The notes beneath the pieces were generated by a model. That model was given only the letters and a program-made list of their open reading frames with translations. It did not search any database and was not told the DNA's origin. This document shows positions 63,201 through 64,000 of a stretch of 64,000 bases of DNA, piece by piece; the stretch's first letter is position 1; each line of letters opens with the position of its first letter. A program made the position numbers and the translations under genes. The stretch comes from Alphaproteobacteria bacterium (GTDB lineage Bacteria > Pseudomonadota > Alphaproteobacteria > SP197), in contig VGDP01000001.1 of assembly GCA_016869675.1 (NCBI GenBank), forward strand, positions 170,895 to 234,894. The letters run 5' to 3'.

Positions 63201-63449
63201 ATCGCTCGCGGCGCCTGGACCGGGGTGGTCCGATTCGCCGATCGCCTCGACCGCTATGCCGCGCGGGAGCCCGCCGGTTACAGCGATTTCCTGATCGCGC
63301 GCTGGCGCGCGCTGGCGCGTTGGGGCGGCGGCGATCGGTCGGCCGAGGCGCGCGAGCAACTGGGCAGGGTCCTCAACCAGGCCAAGGCGACCGGCACGAT
63401 CCGGGGCCGCGCCGAGGTCGAGCGCGCACTCCGTTCCTGGGACCCGTAA
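60277..63449 (+). pseudogene. Broken adenylate/guanylate cyclase-AAA-TPR signalling protein
   Basis: The parts of one large protein (about 1,000 residues) are spread over three frames. First is a zinc ribbon (MRCSACQADN, FCRACGAALPTPCPACG), then a class III cyclase domain (TVLFADLCGSTDLASRLDPE, DKHLGDGAMALFGAP, VVGESVNVAARLLELAG), an AAA-type P-loop (GEAGIGKSRLVERL), and a TPR-rich C-terminus to TAA 63449. Lesions are a short deletion near 60398, a GGG to GG slip before TGA 60891-60893, an in-frame TGA at 60971-60973 where Arg is expected, and a C5 to C6 slip at 62230-62235. Full-length product is impossible as read. Confidence 0.85.
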
Positions 63450-63658
63450 GGCGCGCGGCCCGTACCGCCGGGGATCAGGAACGCTTGACGCGACCCCTTC
63501 CAACAACCATGTTACGGACGCTATCCGATGCTTGCGACGTGCCTGCCGTCTTGCCTTTCGGGCGACGATCCAAGGCATTCCTCGAAGCCTTGGGTGCCTG
63601 CGGGGGCTCCTCGGGGCTTGCGCGGAACTCAATCGTAGATGCCAGGAGGGAAACCATC
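63450..63658. other. Leader region of the cold-shock gene
   Basis: A 209-base gap without a gene. Part may be a long 5' leader, as is usual for cold-shock genes, and ends in AGGAGGG before the ATG. I see no clear -35/-10 pair or thermosensor fold that I could support. Confidence 0.3.
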
Positions 63659-63862
63659 ATGGGTACAGGCACCGTCAAGTGGTTCAACTCGACCAAGGGT
63701 TACGGCTTCATCCAGCCCGACACCGGGGGCAAGGATGTGTTCGTTCACATCTCGGCCGTCGAGCGCTCGGGCCTCGGGAATCTTTCCGAGGGCCAGCGCG
63801 TCAGCTTCGAGCTGGAGACGCGTAACGGCCGGACCTCGGCCGTCAACCTGCAGGCTGTCTAA
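63659..63862 (+). CDS. cspA: Cold-shock protein (CspA family)
   Basis: A 67-residue cold-shock domain protein with both RNA-binding motifs, KGYGFIQPD (RNP1-like) and DVFVHISAV (RNP2-like), after [10 protein letters not shown]. It melts RNA secondary structures at low temperature or on stress. AGGAGGG lies eight bases before the ATG at 63659. The longer frame beginning at 63320 is rejected, as it runs antisense-like through the TPR end of the cyclase. Confidence 0.93.
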   Translation: MGTGTVKWFNSTKGYGFIQPDTGGKDVFVHISAVERSGLGNLSEGQRVSFELETRNGRTSAVNLQAV

Positions 63863-63956
63863 CCCACCGCGCACCATGGAATAGGCCCGGGCCGGAAGCG
63901 TTGTGAGGTTGGCCCTCCAGCGTTCCCCGAAAGCTAGGGGCCGATCCCATCGGCTG

Positions 63957-63990
63957 GAGCCGCCCCCTTCGGGGGCGGCTCTTTTTTTCT
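63957..63990 (+). terminator. Rho-independent terminator after the cold-shock gene
   Basis: An 11-bp perfect stem, GAGCCGCCCCC with GGGGGCGGCTC, closed by a three-base TTC loop (or CTTCG) and followed by seven T, 95 bases after the stop codon. This is a strong intrinsic terminator on the plus strand. Confidence 0.9.
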
Positions 63991-64000
63991 AGGTCCGTCG

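Overview
The window is very G+C-rich (roughly 70% by eye) and reads as a chromosome segment of an alphaproteobacterium, most plausibly from the Rhodospirillales or a related lineage. The best evidence is the gene order tig-clpP-clpX-lon-hupB, then two tRNAs, then a complete nuoA-N complex I operon followed by birA-coaX-rnj, all on the minus strand. That order is typical of alphaproteobacteria. No integrase, transposase, CRISPR array, plasmid or phage gene is visible.

Layout. (1) 1-9.6 kb: amino-acid and acyl-compound catabolism genes (DoeB-type deacylase, GST, M19 dipeptidase, GFA protein, DMT exporter, HupE-like protein, fused alpha/beta E1 dehydrogenase, class III aminotransferase, PhyH dioxygenase), with palindromic repeat elements between them. 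(2) 9.9-16.2 kb: a tightly packed minus-strand leucine/isovalerate operon (mccB, enoyl-CoA hydratase, mccA, HMG-CoA lyase) ending in a second DoeB-type deacylase. (3) 16.3-35.5 kb: an accessory stretch where intact genes (rhodanese-ChrB, class II aldolase, TerC, DUF4170, DUF1989, enolase-superfamily enzyme, RraA-like, GNAT, parE, FrhB-like, isochorismatase-like, DEAD-box helicase, RAM-domain protein) alternate with broken ones (chrA, acyl-CoA dehydrogenase, MocR-type regulator, SNase-like, ornithine-cyclodeaminase-like, TPR, second aldolase, two cupins, PEP-CTERM-like, lipoprotein, EAL). (4) 35.6-60 kb: an unbroken core block: RNase J, CoaX, BirA, complex I, tRNA-Asp, tRNA-Val, HU, Lon, ClpX, ClpP and trigger factor. 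(5) 60.3-63.4 kb: a large cyclase/ATPase/TPR signalling gene with several lesions, then an intact cold-shock gene and a strong terminator.

The genes form three functional groups. One converts leucine-derived methylcrotonyl-CoA to acetoacetate and acetyl-CoA. BirA, although encoded at the end of the nuo operon, would supply the biotin that MccA needs. One builds the proton-pumping NADH:quinone oxidoreductase. One is the protein-folding and proteolysis set (trigger factor, ClpXP, Lon) with nucleoid protein HU.

The most striking feature is not a new system but the pattern of gene damage. At least a dozen genes carry single-base homopolymer slips, in-frame stops or deletion junctions, all outside the core block, which has none over about 24 kb. 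This suggests ongoing gene decay, though sequencing error cannot be excluded from sequence alone. Other points worth checking are a low-G+C patch inside mccA, a histidine-rich loop in trigger factor, a perfect 17-bp palindrome overlapping the likely nuoA promoter, a 29-codon ORF coupled to nuoH, and two dispersed palindromic repeat families.
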